From assembly GCA_910578095.1 (NCBI GenBank), contig CAJTOZ010000025.1, positions 1 through 48,780 of the forward strand: a stretch of DNA of 48,780 nucleotides, read 5' to 3'. Each line of letters starts with the position of its first letter. Position 1 is the first letter of the stretch. The position numbers were made by a program, and so were the translations under genes. This DNA is from an uncultured Muribaculaceae bacterium (GTDB lineage: Bacteria > Bacteroidota > Bacteroidia > Bacteroidales > Muribaculaceae). Shown piece after piece: positions 7,314-16,567 of the stretch. A model generated the notes under the pieces. It was not told the origin of the DNA, made no database searches, and was given only the letters and a program-made list of their open reading frames with translations.

Positions 7314-9086
7314 ATGCTCAAGCGCTTCTTCATCTCCATGCTCGGCACCGTCGCCGGCGTCTTCATCAGCGGCGTCCTCGCCTTCTTCGTCATCCTGATG
7401 CTCATCGGCGTCCTCGCCGGCAAGTCCATCAGCGGAGGCAACGGAGGCCTCAAAGAACACTCCATCCTCCACCTGCGCCTCGACGGAGCCATGGCCGAAA
7501 GGCTCCAGGCACCATCCCTGGCCGAGCTCCTCCAGGGCGACACCGGCGCCCCCCTCGCCCTCGACCAGCTGCGCGACGCCCTCGGCAAAGCCGCCGACGA
7601 CAAAAACATCGACGGCGTCTACCTCGACTGCGGAGGCTTCGCCGCCGGAGTGGCCGGATGCGAAGAACTCGTGAGCCACATCCGCTCCTTCAAGGAAGCC
7701 TCCGGCAAATGGGTCTACGCCTACGCCGACACCTACACACAGGGAGCCTACCTCGTGGCATCCACCGCCGACAGCATCTTCGTCAACCCCATGGGCGCCG
7801 TCGACGTGCACGGCGTAGCATCCGTCACCCCATTCTTCAAAGACCTCCTCGACAAAGTGGGCGTGCGCATGCAGATCATCAAAGTAGGTACCTACAAAAG
7901 CGCCGTCGAGCCCTTCATCCTCAACGAAATGAGCGAGCCCGCACGCCGCCAGCAGCAAGAATACGTGGACAGCATCTGGAAATACATGTCCAGCACCATC
8001 GCCGACGCACGCCACACCACCCCCGCCACCGTAACCGCCTGGGCCGACAGCATGAGCGGCACATGGACCGCCGAACGCGCCGTGGCCAGCGGCATGGCCA
8101 CAGCCGTCAGCTACCGCCGCGCCGTCGAAGCACGCCTGCGCCGGCTCACCGGCACCGACACCCGCGACGACCTCCCCCTCATCACACCCACCGACTATCT
8201 CGCCGCCACCGACCCCCTCGCATCACTCAGCTCCGGAGGCCGCCACGTAGCACTCCTCTACGCCTGCGGCGACATCGTCGACAGCGGCCGCTCAGGCATC
8301 GTAGGCGAAAAAATGGTGCCCGAAATCATAGCCCTTGCCGACGACGACGACGTGGCAGCCCTCGTCATGCGCGTCAACAGCGGCGGCGGCAGCGCCTTCG
8401 CCTCCGAACAGATCTGGGAAGCCCTCCAATACTTCAAAAGCAAAAACAAACCCTTCTACGTATCCATGGGCGACTACGCCGCCAGCGGAGGCTACTACAT
8501 CTCCTGCGGAGCCGACCGCATCTACGCCGACGCCACCACCCTCACAGGCTCCATAGGCGTATTCGGCATGATACCCGAAGCATCAGGCCTCATCACCGGC
8601 AAAGCCGGCGTACACTTCACCACCGTGCAGAGCAACGAAAACGCCGCATACCCCACACTCTACAGCGCCCTCACACCCGCCCAGCACGACGCCATGCAGG
8701 CCGGCGTAGACCACATCTACGACACCTTCACACAGCGCGTGGCCGACGGGCGCTCCCTCCCCGTCGACAGCGTCCGCTCCATAGCCGAAGGACGCGTGTG
8801 GGTAGGCACAGCAGCCCTGCGCCTCGGCCTCGTCGACAAAATCGGCGGCCTCACACAGGCACTCTACGACATCTCCTTCGACAACGACCTCCCCGAGCAC
8901 GTCGTAGCATACCCCAAAAACGAAGAAAACAAATGGATGGCAATCCTGCGCGAAAGCGCAGCCCTCGACGGAGCACGCGCCGCAGCAGGCCTCGGCACCG
9001 CCGAGATACAAGCCATGCGCCTCGCCGACAAACTCCTCAACCAAAACCCCATGCAGGCACGCATGCCCATCACATTCGTAAAATAA
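7314..9086 (+). CDS. sppA: Signal peptide peptidase SppA, 67K type
   Basis: 590-residue membrane-anchored serine protease that degrades cleaved signal peptides. Start chosen at ATG 7314 (MLKRFFISMLG) because the promoter box at 7285 lies inside any longer frame. An N-terminal membrane segment (VFISGVLAFFVILMLIGVLA) is followed by two tandem S49 domains, the long form of the family. The catalytic Lys is in KVGTYKSAVEPF (near residue 195) and the catalytic Ser in YAASGGYYISCGAD (near residue 390). Both are present, so the enzyme should be active. lpxK follows after 28 bp. Confidence 0.94.
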   Translation: MLKRFFISMLGTVAGVFISGVLAFFVILMLIGVLAGKSISGGNGGLKEHSILHLRLDGAMAERLQAPSLAELLQGDTGAPLALDQLRDALGKAADDKNIDGVYLDCGGFAAGVAGCEELVSHIRSFKEASGKWVYAYADTYTQGAYLVASTADSIFVNPMGAVDVHGVASVTPFFKDLLDKVGVRMQIIKVGTYKSAVEPFILNEMSEPARRQQQEYVDSIWKYMSSTIADARHTTPATVTAWADSMSGTWTAERAVASGMATAVSYRRAVEARLRRLTGTDTRDDLPLITPTDYLAATDPLASLSSGGRHVALLYACGDIVDSGRSGIVGEKMVPEIIALADDDDVAALVMRVNSGGGSAFASEQIWEALQYFKSKNKPFYVSMGDYAASGGYYISCGADRIYADATTLTGSIGVFGMIPEASGLITGKAGVHFTTVQSNENAAYPTLYSALTPAQHDAMQAGVDHIYDTFTQRVADGRSLPVDSVRSIAEGRVWVGTAALRLGLVDKIGGLTQALYDISFDNDLPEHVVAYPKNEENKWMAILRESAALDGARAAAGLGTAEIQAMRLADKLLNQNPMQARMPITFVK

Positions 9087-9114
9087 CACCACACCACCAC
9101 CACCGTCCCGCATC

Positions 9115-10212
9115 TTGACACTGAAATCATTCATACGCCACGCCGTGCTGCTCCCGTGCTCCAAACTGTACGGAGCAGCCGTGTGCGTGCGCAACAAGAT
9201 GTTCGACTGGAAAATACTCCGGCAGCACAGCTTCGACGTGCCCATCATCGTCGTAGGCAACATCGCCGCCGGAGGCACCGGCAAGACACCCCACGTGGAG
9301 TACATCCTCTCGGCCCTGCGCTCCAGCAGCCACATAGCCTTCCTCAGCCGAGGCTACAAACGCCGCACCAAAGGCTTCGTCATGGCCACCTCACACTCCA
9401 CACCACGCGACATCGGCGACGAAGCCTACCAGATCTACCGCAAATTCGGCGGCGACGTAGCCGTAGCCGTGTGCGAAGACCGCGTGCACGGCATCCGCGA
9501 GCTCCTCAGCATCGACCCCGCCATCAACATGATAGTGCTCGACGACGCCTTCCAGCACCGCTACGTCAAGCCCACCGTCGCAGTAGTGGTCACCGAATAC
9601 AACCGTCCCGTCTTCGACGACAGCATGCTCCCCTACGGACGCCTGCGCGAAAGCCCCAGAGCCATCAACCGCGCCGACATCGTAGTCGTCAGCAAATGCC
9701 CCCAGCGCCTGAAGCCCATGGACTACCGCATCTTCAGCAACAACATCAACCTCTTCCCCTACCAGACACTCTTCTTCTCACGCTACGCCTACCAGCCGCT
9801 GCGGCCACTCTTCCCCGACGCCGTCAGCCGCATACCCTATCTCGACTGGCTCGGAGAAGACGACACCGTCCTCGCCGTAGCCGGAATAGGCAACCCGCGC
9901 CCCTTCGTGCGCCACCTCAAAAGCTTCCGCTTCCGGGTGAAAGTCAACGTCTTCCCCGACCATCACAACTACACCCGCAAAGACCTCGAGCTCCTGCGCC
10001 GGCGATACGCCCAGATGCGTGGCGAAAACAAAATCATCGTCACCACCGAAAAAGACGCCGTGCGCCTCAGCTGCAACCCCTACTTCCCCCACGAGCTCAA
10101 AAGCGCCACCTTCTACCTGCCCGTGGAAGTGGAATTCGTGCCCGGGGCAGCAGCCGGCGAAGGATTCACCGAAGCACTCCGCGCAGCCATCAAGGACAAC
10201 ATGCACCAATGA
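9115..10212 (+). CDS. lpxK: Tetraacyldisaccharide 4'-kinase
   Basis: 365 residues. LpxK phosphorylates the 4' position of the lipid A disaccharide precursor at the inner membrane. The P-loop VGNIAAGGTGKTPHVEYI (near residues 46-63) is the typical LpxK signature, followed by LSRGYKRRTKGF, DDAFQHRYVKP near residue 145 and a late TTEKDAVRL motif near residue 306. The frame starts with TTG at 9115 (read as Met, TLKSFIRHAVLLPCSKLYG), which gives the usual N-terminal amphipathic/membrane helix; no ATG occurs before this helix. Identification is secure; the start is less so. Confidence 0.93.
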   Translation: MTLKSFIRHAVLLPCSKLYGAAVCVRNKMFDWKILRQHSFDVPIIVVGNIAAGGTGKTPHVEYILSALRSSSHIAFLSRGYKRRTKGFVMATSHSTPRDIGDEAYQIYRKFGGDVAVAVCEDRVHGIRELLSIDPAINMIVLDDAFQHRYVKPTVAVVVTEYNRPVFDDSMLPYGRLRESPRAINRADIVVVSKCPQRLKPMDYRIFSNNINLFPYQTLFFSRYAYQPLRPLFPDAVSRIPYLDWLGEDDTVLAVAGIGNPRPFVRHLKSFRFRVKVNVFPDHHNYTRKDLELLRRRYAQMRGENKIIVTTEKDAVRLSCNPYFPHELKSATFYLPVEVEFVPGAAAGEGFTEALRAAIKDNMHQ

Positions 10213-10275
10213 ACCTCCTCCCCTCCGGCAGCGTTTATACCATCGAAGAAAAACATAACCACATAACCAAAAATT

Positions 10276-11088
10276 ATGCTCGATAAAATCAAAGAAACAG
10301 CGGCATTCCTCGCAGCCAAAGTGGCCGACATGCCCGATACAGCCATAATCCTCGGCACCGGTCTCGGCACCCTCGTAGACCACATGGAAGACAAACAGTA
10401 CATCCCCTACGCCGAAATCCCCAACTTCCCCGTAAGCACCGTCGAAGGCCACAGCGGCAACCTCATCTTCGGCACCCTCGGCGGCAAGCGCGTCATGGCC
10501 ATGCAGGGACGCTTCCACTACTACGAAGGCTACGACATGAAGCAAGTCACCTTCCCCGTGCGCGTCATGCGCGCCCTCGGCGTAGACACACTCTTCGTCA
10601 GCAACGCCGCCGGAGGCATGAACAAAGAATTCCGCGTCGGCGACGTAATGGTCATCACCGACCACATCAACCTCTTCCCCGAAAACCCCCTGCGCGGCAA
10701 AAACTACAAAGAACTCGGCGACCGCTTCCCCGCCATGACCGAGCCCTACGACCACGCTCTCGTCGACCTCGCCGATAAAATCGCCGCCGAAAAAGGCCTC
10801 CGCCTCATGCACGGCGTGTACGTAGGCACCACCGGCCCCACATTCGAGACCCCCGCCGAGTACGAATACTTCCGCGTCATCGGCGGCGACGCCGTAGGCA
10901 TGAGCACCGTCCCCGAAGTCATCGTGGCCAAGCACGGCGGCATGCGCGTGTTCGGCATCAGCGTCATCACCGACCTCGGCGGCAAAGACATCCACGACGT
11001 GCCCAGCCACGAAGAAGTGCAGCAGGCAGCCGTAAAGGCACAGCCCACCGTCGTGGCACTCATGCGCGACATGGTGGCACGCTCCTGA
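10276..11088 (+). CDS. punA: Purine nucleoside phosphorylase, PNP/MTAP family
   Basis: 270 residues. It cleaves purine nucleosides with phosphate in purine salvage. Trimeric-PNP motifs are present: GTGLGTLVDHM near residue 24, VEGHSGNLIFG near residue 56 (conserved His), MQGRFHYYEGY near residue 76, VSNAAGGMN near residue 108, and GPTFETPAEYEYFRVIGGD near residues 188-206 with the base-binding Glu, then GISVITDLGG. It starts MLDKIKETAAF after a 63-bp gap from lpxK and is followed by a strong terminator, so it ends the transcription unit. Confidence 0.93.
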   Translation: MLDKIKETAAFLAAKVADMPDTAIILGTGLGTLVDHMEDKQYIPYAEIPNFPVSTVEGHSGNLIFGTLGGKRVMAMQGRFHYYEGYDMKQVTFPVRVMRALGVDTLFVSNAAGGMNKEFRVGDVMVITDHINLFPENPLRGKNYKELGDRFPAMTEPYDHALVDLADKIAAEKGLRLMHGVYVGTTGPTFETPAEYEYFRVIGGDAVGMSTVPEVIVAKHGGMRVFGISVITDLGGKDIHDVPSHEEVQQAAVKAQPTVVALMRDMVARS

Positions 11089-11107
11089 CGCCATACACCA
11101 CACCCTG

Positions 11108-11155
11108 AAGGACAGACGCAGCACGTGTTTCTCCCGGGCCGCGTTTGTCCTTTTT
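11108..11155 (+). terminator. Rho-independent terminator after punA
   Basis: A 12-bp stem, AAGGACAGACGC (11108-11119) with GCGTTTGTCCTT (11141-11152), has one G-U pair and is followed by TTTTT. It lies between punA and thiL. Confidence 0.8.
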
Positions 11156-11192
11156 CATCCATCCCTCCCACCACCACACACACCGTATCCCA

Positions 11193-12224
11193 ATGAGCCA
11201 AACAGAAATATCCACCTTGGGCGAATTCGGCCTCATCGACCGCCTCACCGAAGGCCTCGACCACACACAGCCATCCACCGTAGTGGCCGTGGGCGACGAC
11301 GCCGCCGTGCTCGACTACCCCGACACGGAAGTGCTCGTGACCACCGACATGCTCCTCGAAAACGTACACTTCGACCTCACCTACGTGCCCCTCAAGCACC
11401 TCGGCTACAAAGCCGCAGTGGTCAACTTCTCGGATATCTACGCCATGAACGGGCGCCCGCGCCAGATCACCGTCAGCCTCGGCGTGTCCAAGCGCTTCAC
11501 CGTCGAGCATATCGAAGAACTCTACTCCGGCATCCGCCTGGCATGCAGCATCTACGGTGTCGACATAGTAGGCGGCGACACCTGCGCCTCACACCAGGGC
11601 CTCGTCATCTCCATCACCTGCATAGGCGATGCCCCCCGTGGCGCGGCAGTGCGCCGCAGCGGAGCACATCCCACCGATATCATCTGCGTCAGCGGCGACC
11701 TCGGCGCAGCCTACATGGGCCTCCAGCTCCTCGAACGCGAAAAAGTGGCCTCAGCCGGTCGCCCCGACTTCGAGCCCGACTTCGCCGGCAAGGAATACAT
11801 AGTGGAGCGCCAGCTCAAGCCCGAAGCACGCAAAGACGTGGTAGAAGCACTCGCCAAGGCAGGCATCGTGCCCACAGCCATGATGGACGTGAGCGACGGC
11901 CTCTCCTCCGAACTCCTCCATATATGCAAGCAAAGCGGAGTAGGGTGCCGCGTCTACGAAGACCGCATCCCCATCGACTACCAGACAGCCCTCATGGCCG
12001 AAGAACTGAACATGAACCTCGTCACTGCCGCCCTCAACGGCGGCGAAGACTACGAACTGCTCTTCACCATACCCCTCGCCGCACACGACAAACTGCACGA
12101 AATCCCCGGAGTGCGCGAGATCGGCTACATCACAGCCCCCGAAAAAGGATGCGCCCTGGTGGGCCGCGACGGCGAATCCGAAATACCCCTGCGTGCACAA
12201 GGATGGAATCCCCTTGCCGACTGA
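11193..12224 (+). CDS. thiL: Thiamine-monophosphate kinase
   Basis: 343 residues. ThiL makes thiamine diphosphate from thiamine monophosphate with ATP. The ATG at 11193 (MSQTEISTLGEFGLIDRL) is chosen because upstream in-frame sequence overlaps the terminator of punA. AIRS/ThiL-fold motifs are visible: VGDDAAVLDYP near residue 32, TTDMLLENVHFDL near residue 50, IVGGDTCAS near residue 130, MDVSDGLSSELLHIC near residues 230-244 and GGEDYELLF near residue 285. No other thiamine genes or TPP riboswitch are seen nearby; it stands as a single gene between a terminator and the nusB promoter. Confidence 0.94.
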   Translation: MSQTEISTLGEFGLIDRLTEGLDHTQPSTVVAVGDDAAVLDYPDTEVLVTTDMLLENVHFDLTYVPLKHLGYKAAVVNFSDIYAMNGRPRQITVSLGVSKRFTVEHIEELYSGIRLACSIYGVDIVGGDTCASHQGLVISITCIGDAPRGAAVRRSGAHPTDIICVSGDLGAAYMGLQLLEREKVASAGRPDFEPDFAGKEYIVERQLKPEARKDVVEALAKAGIVPTAMMDVSDGLSSELLHICKQSGVGCRVYEDRIPIDYQTALMAEELNMNLVTAALNGGEDYELLFTIPLAAHDKLHEIPGVREIGYITAPEKGCALVGRDGESEIPLRAQGWNPLAD

Positions 12225-12243
12225 AAAAAAATGCTTAAATTTG
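12214..12243 (+). promoter_or_regulatory. Bacteroidetes promoter for the nusB cluster
   Basis: TTG (12214-12216), 19 bp spacer, TAAATTTG (12236-12243). The -33 element lies inside the last codons of thiL. Transcription should start near 12250, about 25 bp before nusB. Confidence 0.7.
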
Positions 12244-12274
12244 CAGTCGCAAAACCAATAGAACATTCATAGAG

Positions 12275-13696
12275 ATGATAAATCGAATATTGATCCGTGT
12301 GAAAGTGGTGCAGATGCTATACTCCTATCTGCTCACACAGAGCGAATTCCATATCGACGCAGCCCCCGAAGTACATTCGGCCGACCGTCGCTTCGCCTAC
12401 GCGGCTTATCTCGATATGCTGCTGGCAGTCACGGAACTGTCCGGCATTACGACCGCACGGGGCCGCGAAGCCCGTGCCCTGGTAGTGGAGAAAATCCTCA
12501 AGGACAATCGGGTGGGGCAGGCCCTCGCCGGTGCCGAAGAGCTGAAAGCCGCTATCACCCGCGGCACCACCGATATAGACGTGCTCAGGCCATATCTGCA
12601 GCGCGTGGCCGACACCATCGCCGCCTCCGAGGCATTCCGTGACTACAAGAAAATCAAAACCCGCACACCCGCCGACGACGCACGCTTCTGGAGCGTCGTG
12701 CTCGAGACAATACTCCTGAAAGACCCCGAGGTGATGGCACGCCTGCGCGCCCTCGACGGCTTCACAGGAAAAGGCCTCGAGATGGGCCTCGCGGCAGCCC
12801 AGGCATCCCTCGCCGCATTCGGCGACGCACGTCTGGGCTACATCAACGCCAAAACCGACCTGCAGCGCTCCCTCGACAAAGCCTACGACCTCTATTACGG
12901 AATCTTCGAGCTGCTCGTGGAGCTCACCCGCGAACAGCGCAAGCGCCTCGATGCGGCAAAAGAAAAATACGTGCCCACAGCAGCCGACCTCAACCCCGAG
13001 ACACGCTTCGTGGACAACGCCTTCATAGCGCGCCTCGAAGCCGACGAAGCTTTCGCCGAGCGCATGGAGAAGACACCCTCCCAGTGGGGCGACGACCCCG
13101 TGCTGGTGCCGCACCTGCTCGACGCCATACTCTCCTCCGAAATCTACGCCACCTACATGGCAGCCCCCTCCACCGACTACGCCCGCGACTGCGAGTTCTG
13201 GCGCGAAGTGTGCAAGACCATCATCCTCCCCGGCGAGGACCTGGCCGAAGCCATGGAGAGCCGCTCCGTGTTCTGGAACGACGATATGCAGGTGATGGGC
13301 ACCTTCGTGCTCAAGAGCCTGCGTCAGATGGCATCCGCACCACAGGGCGAGCCGCTGCCCTTCCTCCCGCAGTACAAAGACGCCGAGGACGAAGCATTCG
13401 GCCCCGAGCTCTTCACGCTCGCCGTAGAGCACCGCGACGAATACCGCTCGTACATAGACCGCTTCATCAAAGCCGACCAATGGGATCCCGAGCGCCTTGC
13501 ATTCATGGACATCGTCATCATGACATGCGCCATTGCCGAGCTGCTCAACTATCCCTCCATCCCCGTGCCCGTCACCATGAACGAGTACGTCGAGATAGCC
13601 AACAGCTACAGCACAGCCCGCAGCGGTCAGTTTGTCAACGGTCTCCTCTACGCCGTGTGCGAATACCTGCGCGGCGAGGGCAAACTCCTCAAATAA
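12275..13696 (+). CDS. nusB: Transcription antitermination factor NusB, long form
   Basis: 473 residues. The start (MINRILIRVKVVQMLYSYL) and the C-terminal NusB fold are those of Bacteroidetes NusB, which with NusE binds boxA and supports rRNA antitermination. Near residues 225-270 it has the characteristic RLDAAKEKYVPTAADLNPETRF segment. The end (EIANSYSTARSGQFVNGLLYAV) is the helical motif of the NusB core. Bacteroides homologues are about 310 residues (from memory), so roughly 160 extra residues sit in the N-terminal half. yajC, ybbR and coaE follow on the same strand, an arrangement common in this phylum. Confidence 0.85.
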   Translation: MINRILIRVKVVQMLYSYLLTQSEFHIDAAPEVHSADRRFAYAAYLDMLLAVTELSGITTARGREARALVVEKILKDNRVGQALAGAEELKAAITRGTTDIDVLRPYLQRVADTIAASEAFRDYKKIKTRTPADDARFWSVVLETILLKDPEVMARLRALDGFTGKGLEMGLAAAQASLAAFGDARLGYINAKTDLQRSLDKAYDLYYGIFELLVELTREQRKRLDAAKEKYVPTAADLNPETRFVDNAFIARLEADEAFAERMEKTPSQWGDDPVLVPHLLDAILSSEIYATYMAAPSTDYARDCEFWREVCKTIILPGEDLAEAMESRSVFWNDDMQVMGTFVLKSLRQMASAPQGEPLPFLPQYKDAEDEAFGPELFTLAVEHRDEYRSYIDRFIKADQWDPERLAFMDIVIMTCAIAELLNYPSIPVPVTMNEYVEIANSYSTARSGQFVNGLLYAVCEYLRGEGKLLK

Positions 13697-13753
13697 CATC
13701 CTCCCGAAAGGAAAAACAAACACATCTGATAACACATTCATACTCCCAATACA

Positions 13754-14092
13754 ATGCTTTCCAACTACATTCTCCTTCAAGCCTCCGGTTCCGGCAGCTT
13801 TCTCCAGAGCTGGGGTCTCATCATCATCCTGTTCGTGGTGTTCTACTTCTTCATGATACGCCCGCAGCAGAAGCGCCAGAAAGAAATCCGCAAATTCCGC
13901 GAAAGCCTCGCCAAGGGCGACAACGTGGTCACAGCCGGTGGCATCCACGGCAAAATCGTGGACACCAACCCCAACGACACCTACCTCCTGCTTGAAATAG
14001 CCAGCGGCGTGCGCATCCGCATCGACAAGGGCTCCGTATATCCCTCCGCTGCCGAAGCCTCCCAGGCTGCCGAGCAGAACAACAACAAGTAA
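13754..14092 (+). CDS. yajC: Preprotein translocase subunit YajC
   Basis: 112 residues. A single N-terminal membrane helix (GLIIILFVVFYFFMIRPQQKRQKE) with the hallmark MIRPQQKR boundary is followed by the small cytosolic YajC domain (LAKGDNVVTAGGIHGKIV). YajC associates with the SecDF part of the Sec translocon in the inner membrane. It sits 57 bp after nusB and 33 bp before the YbbR gene, in the usual Bacteroidetes cluster. Confidence 0.95.
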   Translation: MLSNYILLQASGSGSFLQSWGLIIILFVVFYFFMIRPQQKRQKEIRKFRESLAKGDNVVTAGGIHGKIVDTNPNDTYLLLEIASGVRIRIDKGSVYPSAAEASQAAEQNNNK

Positions 14093-14125
14093 AACACCCG
14101 CACTACGCTGCACCTCTCCGGCGCC

Positions 14126-15100
14126 GTGAAATCCGATCTCAAAAAGCGCATAGCGCTCTTAGGCCGCGCCGCCCGCACCCGACGGGGCAAGAACATCCTG
14201 ACATTCGGGGTGTTCCTTGTCATATCGTCTGTGCTGTGGGTGGTGCTGTCGCTTAATGAGGAAGATCAGGTGGACGTGCGCATGGCACTGCGCATAGAGC
14301 ACCTGCCGGACAGCATCACCATAGTCTCCACCCCGCCCGAATTCATAAATGTGAGCCTGCGGGCGAGACGCACCGACCTGCTCAAAAGCACCCTCGGGCG
14401 CGATCCTGTGCTGAAAGTGGATTGGCGCGCCTACAAATCGAGAGGCGTCGTGGCGCTGAGTGCGGCAGAGATAAAGACGCTTGCACGGTCGGTAGTGGGC
14501 GGAGCCACAGTGCTCGCGGCCACCCCCGATTCGCTGCAGCTCTACTACACGGAATCCCGCGGCCGCCGTCTGCCTGTGGTGCTCGACTACAAAGTCACGG
14601 CCGGACCACAGGTGGCGCTGGTGGGACGCCCCATGGTGTCGCCCGATTCAGCCACCCTCTATGCCGTGGGCGCAGCGGCAAGCGGCATCAGCGCCATCGC
14701 CACAGAGCCCATACGCATATCGGGCCTCAACGAGACCACGACAATGCGCGTGAGACTGCTCACCACAGGCCGCACCCGTGCCATCCCCGACAGCGTGGAC
14801 GTGACATTCAAGGTGGAGCCCTTGATAGTGAAGACACGGCGCGTTGTCATAGAGCCCGTGCACGTGCCCCCGGGCATAAAACTCATCACATTCCCCGCGC
14901 AGGTGAATGTGAGCTACATGATGCCGGCCAGCGTCTACAAGCACAGCAACCCGCAGTTCAGGGTCGTGGCCGACTACCGCAGCATCGACACCTCGGCCCC
15001 CACCCGCAACATGCGTCTGAAGCTGGTGGACGTGGACGACAATCTCCAGAACGTATATCTCTCGGCCGACAGCGCCGAGTACATAATCGAACGCCATTGA
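14126..15100 (+). CDS. YbbR-like domain protein (CdaR-type)
   Basis: 324 residues. A cytosolic basic N-terminus, one membrane helix (ILTFGVFLVISSVLWVVLSL, about residues 25-44), then repeated extracytoplasmic YbbR-like beta domains. YbbR/CdaR proteins in Firmicutes modulate the diadenylate cyclase CdaA (family knowledge), but no cdaA is next to this gene. The start is GTG at 14126, which gives the conserved basic segment before the membrane helix. Its stop overlaps the TTG start of coaE, indicating coupled translation. Confidence 0.82.
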   Translation: MKSDLKKRIALLGRAARTRRGKNILTFGVFLVISSVLWVVLSLNEEDQVDVRMALRIEHLPDSITIVSTPPEFINVSLRARRTDLLKSTLGRDPVLKVDWRAYKSRGVVALSAAEIKTLARSVVGGATVLAATPDSLQLYYTESRGRRLPVVLDYKVTAGPQVALVGRPMVSPDSATLYAVGAAASGISAIATEPIRISGLNETTTMRVRLLTTGRTRAIPDSVDVTFKVEPLIVKTRRVVIEPVHVPPGIKLITFPAQVNVSYMMPASVYKHSNPQFRVVADYRSIDTSAPTRNMRLKLVDVDDNLQNVYLSADSAEYIIERH

Positions 15101-15711
15101 CACACACACAGCTCATAGCCATAGCCGGCGGCATAGGGTCCGGCAAGAGTGTGGTGAGCCGGATATTGCGCGCCATGGGCTACCATGTCTACGACAGTGA
15201 CGCGCGCGCCAAGACCATAATGGATGGCAGCTGCGCCATAAAGAAATTTCTTGTGGAAGAGATCCACCCCTCGGCCGTGGACGCCGGAGGGCGCATCGAC
15301 CGTGCCATAGTGGCCGGCGTGGTGTTCTCGGACAGCGCCGCGCTCGCCCGGCTCAACGGGGCTGTGCATGCCGCAGTGCGGGCCGATCTGCGCGCATGGC
15401 GCGATAGCCATGCCGCCGGCGCTCCGCTGTTCGTGGAATGCGCCATCCTCTGCGAAAGCGGCTTGGCCGGCGAGGTCGACGCCGTGTGGGAGGTGGCGGC
15501 TCCGGAAGCCCTGCGTGTGGCGCGTGTGTGTGGCCGCAATGGCCTGTCGCCTGCCCAGGTGCAGGCGCGCATCGACGCCCAACGTGCCGAGATGGAAGCC
15601 ATAGGTGCATTGATGCGCAGCATCGTGGTCAACGACGGCGAGCAGCCCATGCTCCCGCAGGTGGAACTGTTGCTTGAGGCCCTGTCGGCTGCATCGCTAT
15701 CTGCTGAATAA
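15097..15711 (+). CDS. coaE: Dephospho-CoA kinase
   Basis: 204 residues, normal length for CoaE, which phosphorylates the 3'-OH of dephospho-CoA in the last step of CoA synthesis. The P-loop GGIGSGKSVVSRIL lies at residues 10-23, with YDSDARAKTIM near residue 30 and FVECAILCESG near residue 111. I place the start at TTG 15097: it overlaps the ybbR stop by 4 bp (ATTGA junction), no ATG exists before the P-loop, and it gives the usual short lead-in. Its end overlaps the convergent TPR gene by 15 bp. Confidence 0.92.
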   Translation: MTHTQLIAIAGGIGSGKSVVSRILRAMGYHVYDSDARAKTIMDGSCAIKKFLVEEIHPSAVDAGGRIDRAIVAGVVFSDSAALARLNGAVHAAVRADLRAWRDSHAAGAPLFVECAILCESGLAGEVDAVWEVAAPEALRVARVCGRNGLSPAQVQARIDAQRAEMEAIGALMRSIVVNDGEQPMLPQVELLLEALSAASLSAE

Positions 15712-16533
15712 AGCCTCCACCTTTCTTTTATTAGCCCCCAGTTCTATAGCCCTGGCGGCATCGGAGCGCGCATCGTCCAGCAGGTAACGGTCGCGGTTGA
15801 GCCATGCCCGGTAGTAATACAGCTCGGGATCGTGGCTATAGCGGTTCAGCCCGGCACCTATCACCTCGGCCGCCCGCGTATATTCCTGCAACGCGAGCAG
15901 GCATCCGGCCAGTCCGGCAAAATACTCCGGCGCGGGATCTTCCTGCACGAGCCGTTCAAAGTAGGGCACAGCCTCGCGGTCGCGTCCGCTCAGGGAATAC
16001 AGGGCGCTCAGCGCCACGGCCGTGTCCAGTGCCTTTGGCTTCTGCGAGCGCAGCACCTCGAAATCAGTCTCGGCCAGGTCCAGCCGGCCCCCGTAGAGGC
16101 TCATCGTGCCGCGGTAGTAGCGTGCCGGGCAGTTTAGTGAATCGAGATGCACGGCGGCGTCAAAGTCGTCGTAGGCCTCGCGGGTGTGGCCCATGTCGAG
16201 ATGCAACCGTCCGCGGTTGAGCAGCACAGTGAGCATGGCCGGGGCCTGTCGGTGGGCCTCGTCGAAAACGTCAAGAGCGAGCGAATCCTCACCGCAGCGC
16301 CAGTATATCACGCCGAGATTGGACAGTAGCAGCACATTGCCGGGGTTCTCGGGGTCCACGGCCATGGCCTCGCGCAGGCGTGCGGCAGCCACATCGGGTT
16401 TGTCGTCGGCGAGTGCCTCCTCGGCCTCTCCTATCAGAATATAGTATGGCTGCGCCTCAAGCGAATCCGGAGCCTCCTGGGCCACGCACACGGCGCACGA
16501 CAGTATCGTCAGTAAAAAAAGCAGATGTTTCAT
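15697..16533 (-). CDS. Secreted tetratricopeptide-repeat protein
   Basis: 278 residues. It starts with a signal peptide (MKHLLFLLTILSCAVCVAQ) at ATG 16533; a -7 box lies just upstream, so longer frames are unlikely. The mature part is a run of helical TPR-like units (for example ALADDKPDVAAARLREAM, GVIYWRCGEDSLALDVFDEA, GRLHLDMGHTREAYDDFDAA), probably six or more. TPR arrays bind partner proteins or peptides; no catalytic domain is seen. It lies convergent to coaE and divergent from the flavin reductase gene. Function unknown beyond a likely periplasmic scaffold. Confidence 0.8.
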   Translation of the reverse strand: MKHLLFLLTILSCAVCVAQEAPDSLEAQPYYILIGEAEEALADDKPDVAAARLREAMAVDPENPGNVLLLSNLGVIYWRCGEDSLALDVFDEAHRQAPAMLTVLLNRGRLHLDMGHTREAYDDFDAAVHLDSLNCPARYYRGTMSLYGGRLDLAETDFEVLRSQKPKALDTAVALSALYSLSGRDREAVPYFERLVQEDPAPEYFAGLAGCLLALQEYTRAAEVIGAGLNRYSHDPELYYYRAWLNRDRYLLDDARSDAARAIELGANKRKVEALFSR

Positions 16534-16540
16534 CACCCGG

Positions 16541-16548
16541 CAAAGGTA
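16541..16548 (-). promoter_or_regulatory. -7 box for the TPR gene
   Basis: TACCTTTG on the minus strand lies 7 bp before the ATG at 16533. No clear -33 element is seen at the usual distance. Confidence 0.5.
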
Positions 16549-16567
16549 GTAAACTTTGCATAAAACG

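Noticed and set aside
6620..9118. An 832-codon frame across prfC and sppA
   Set aside because: Extreme Arg/His content and it crosses two secure genes; a GC-driven shadow frame.
12317..14113. A 598-codon minus-strand frame opposite nusB and yajC
   Set aside because: Low-complexity Val/Gly/Glu/His translation typical of antisense frames; nusB and yajC are clear.
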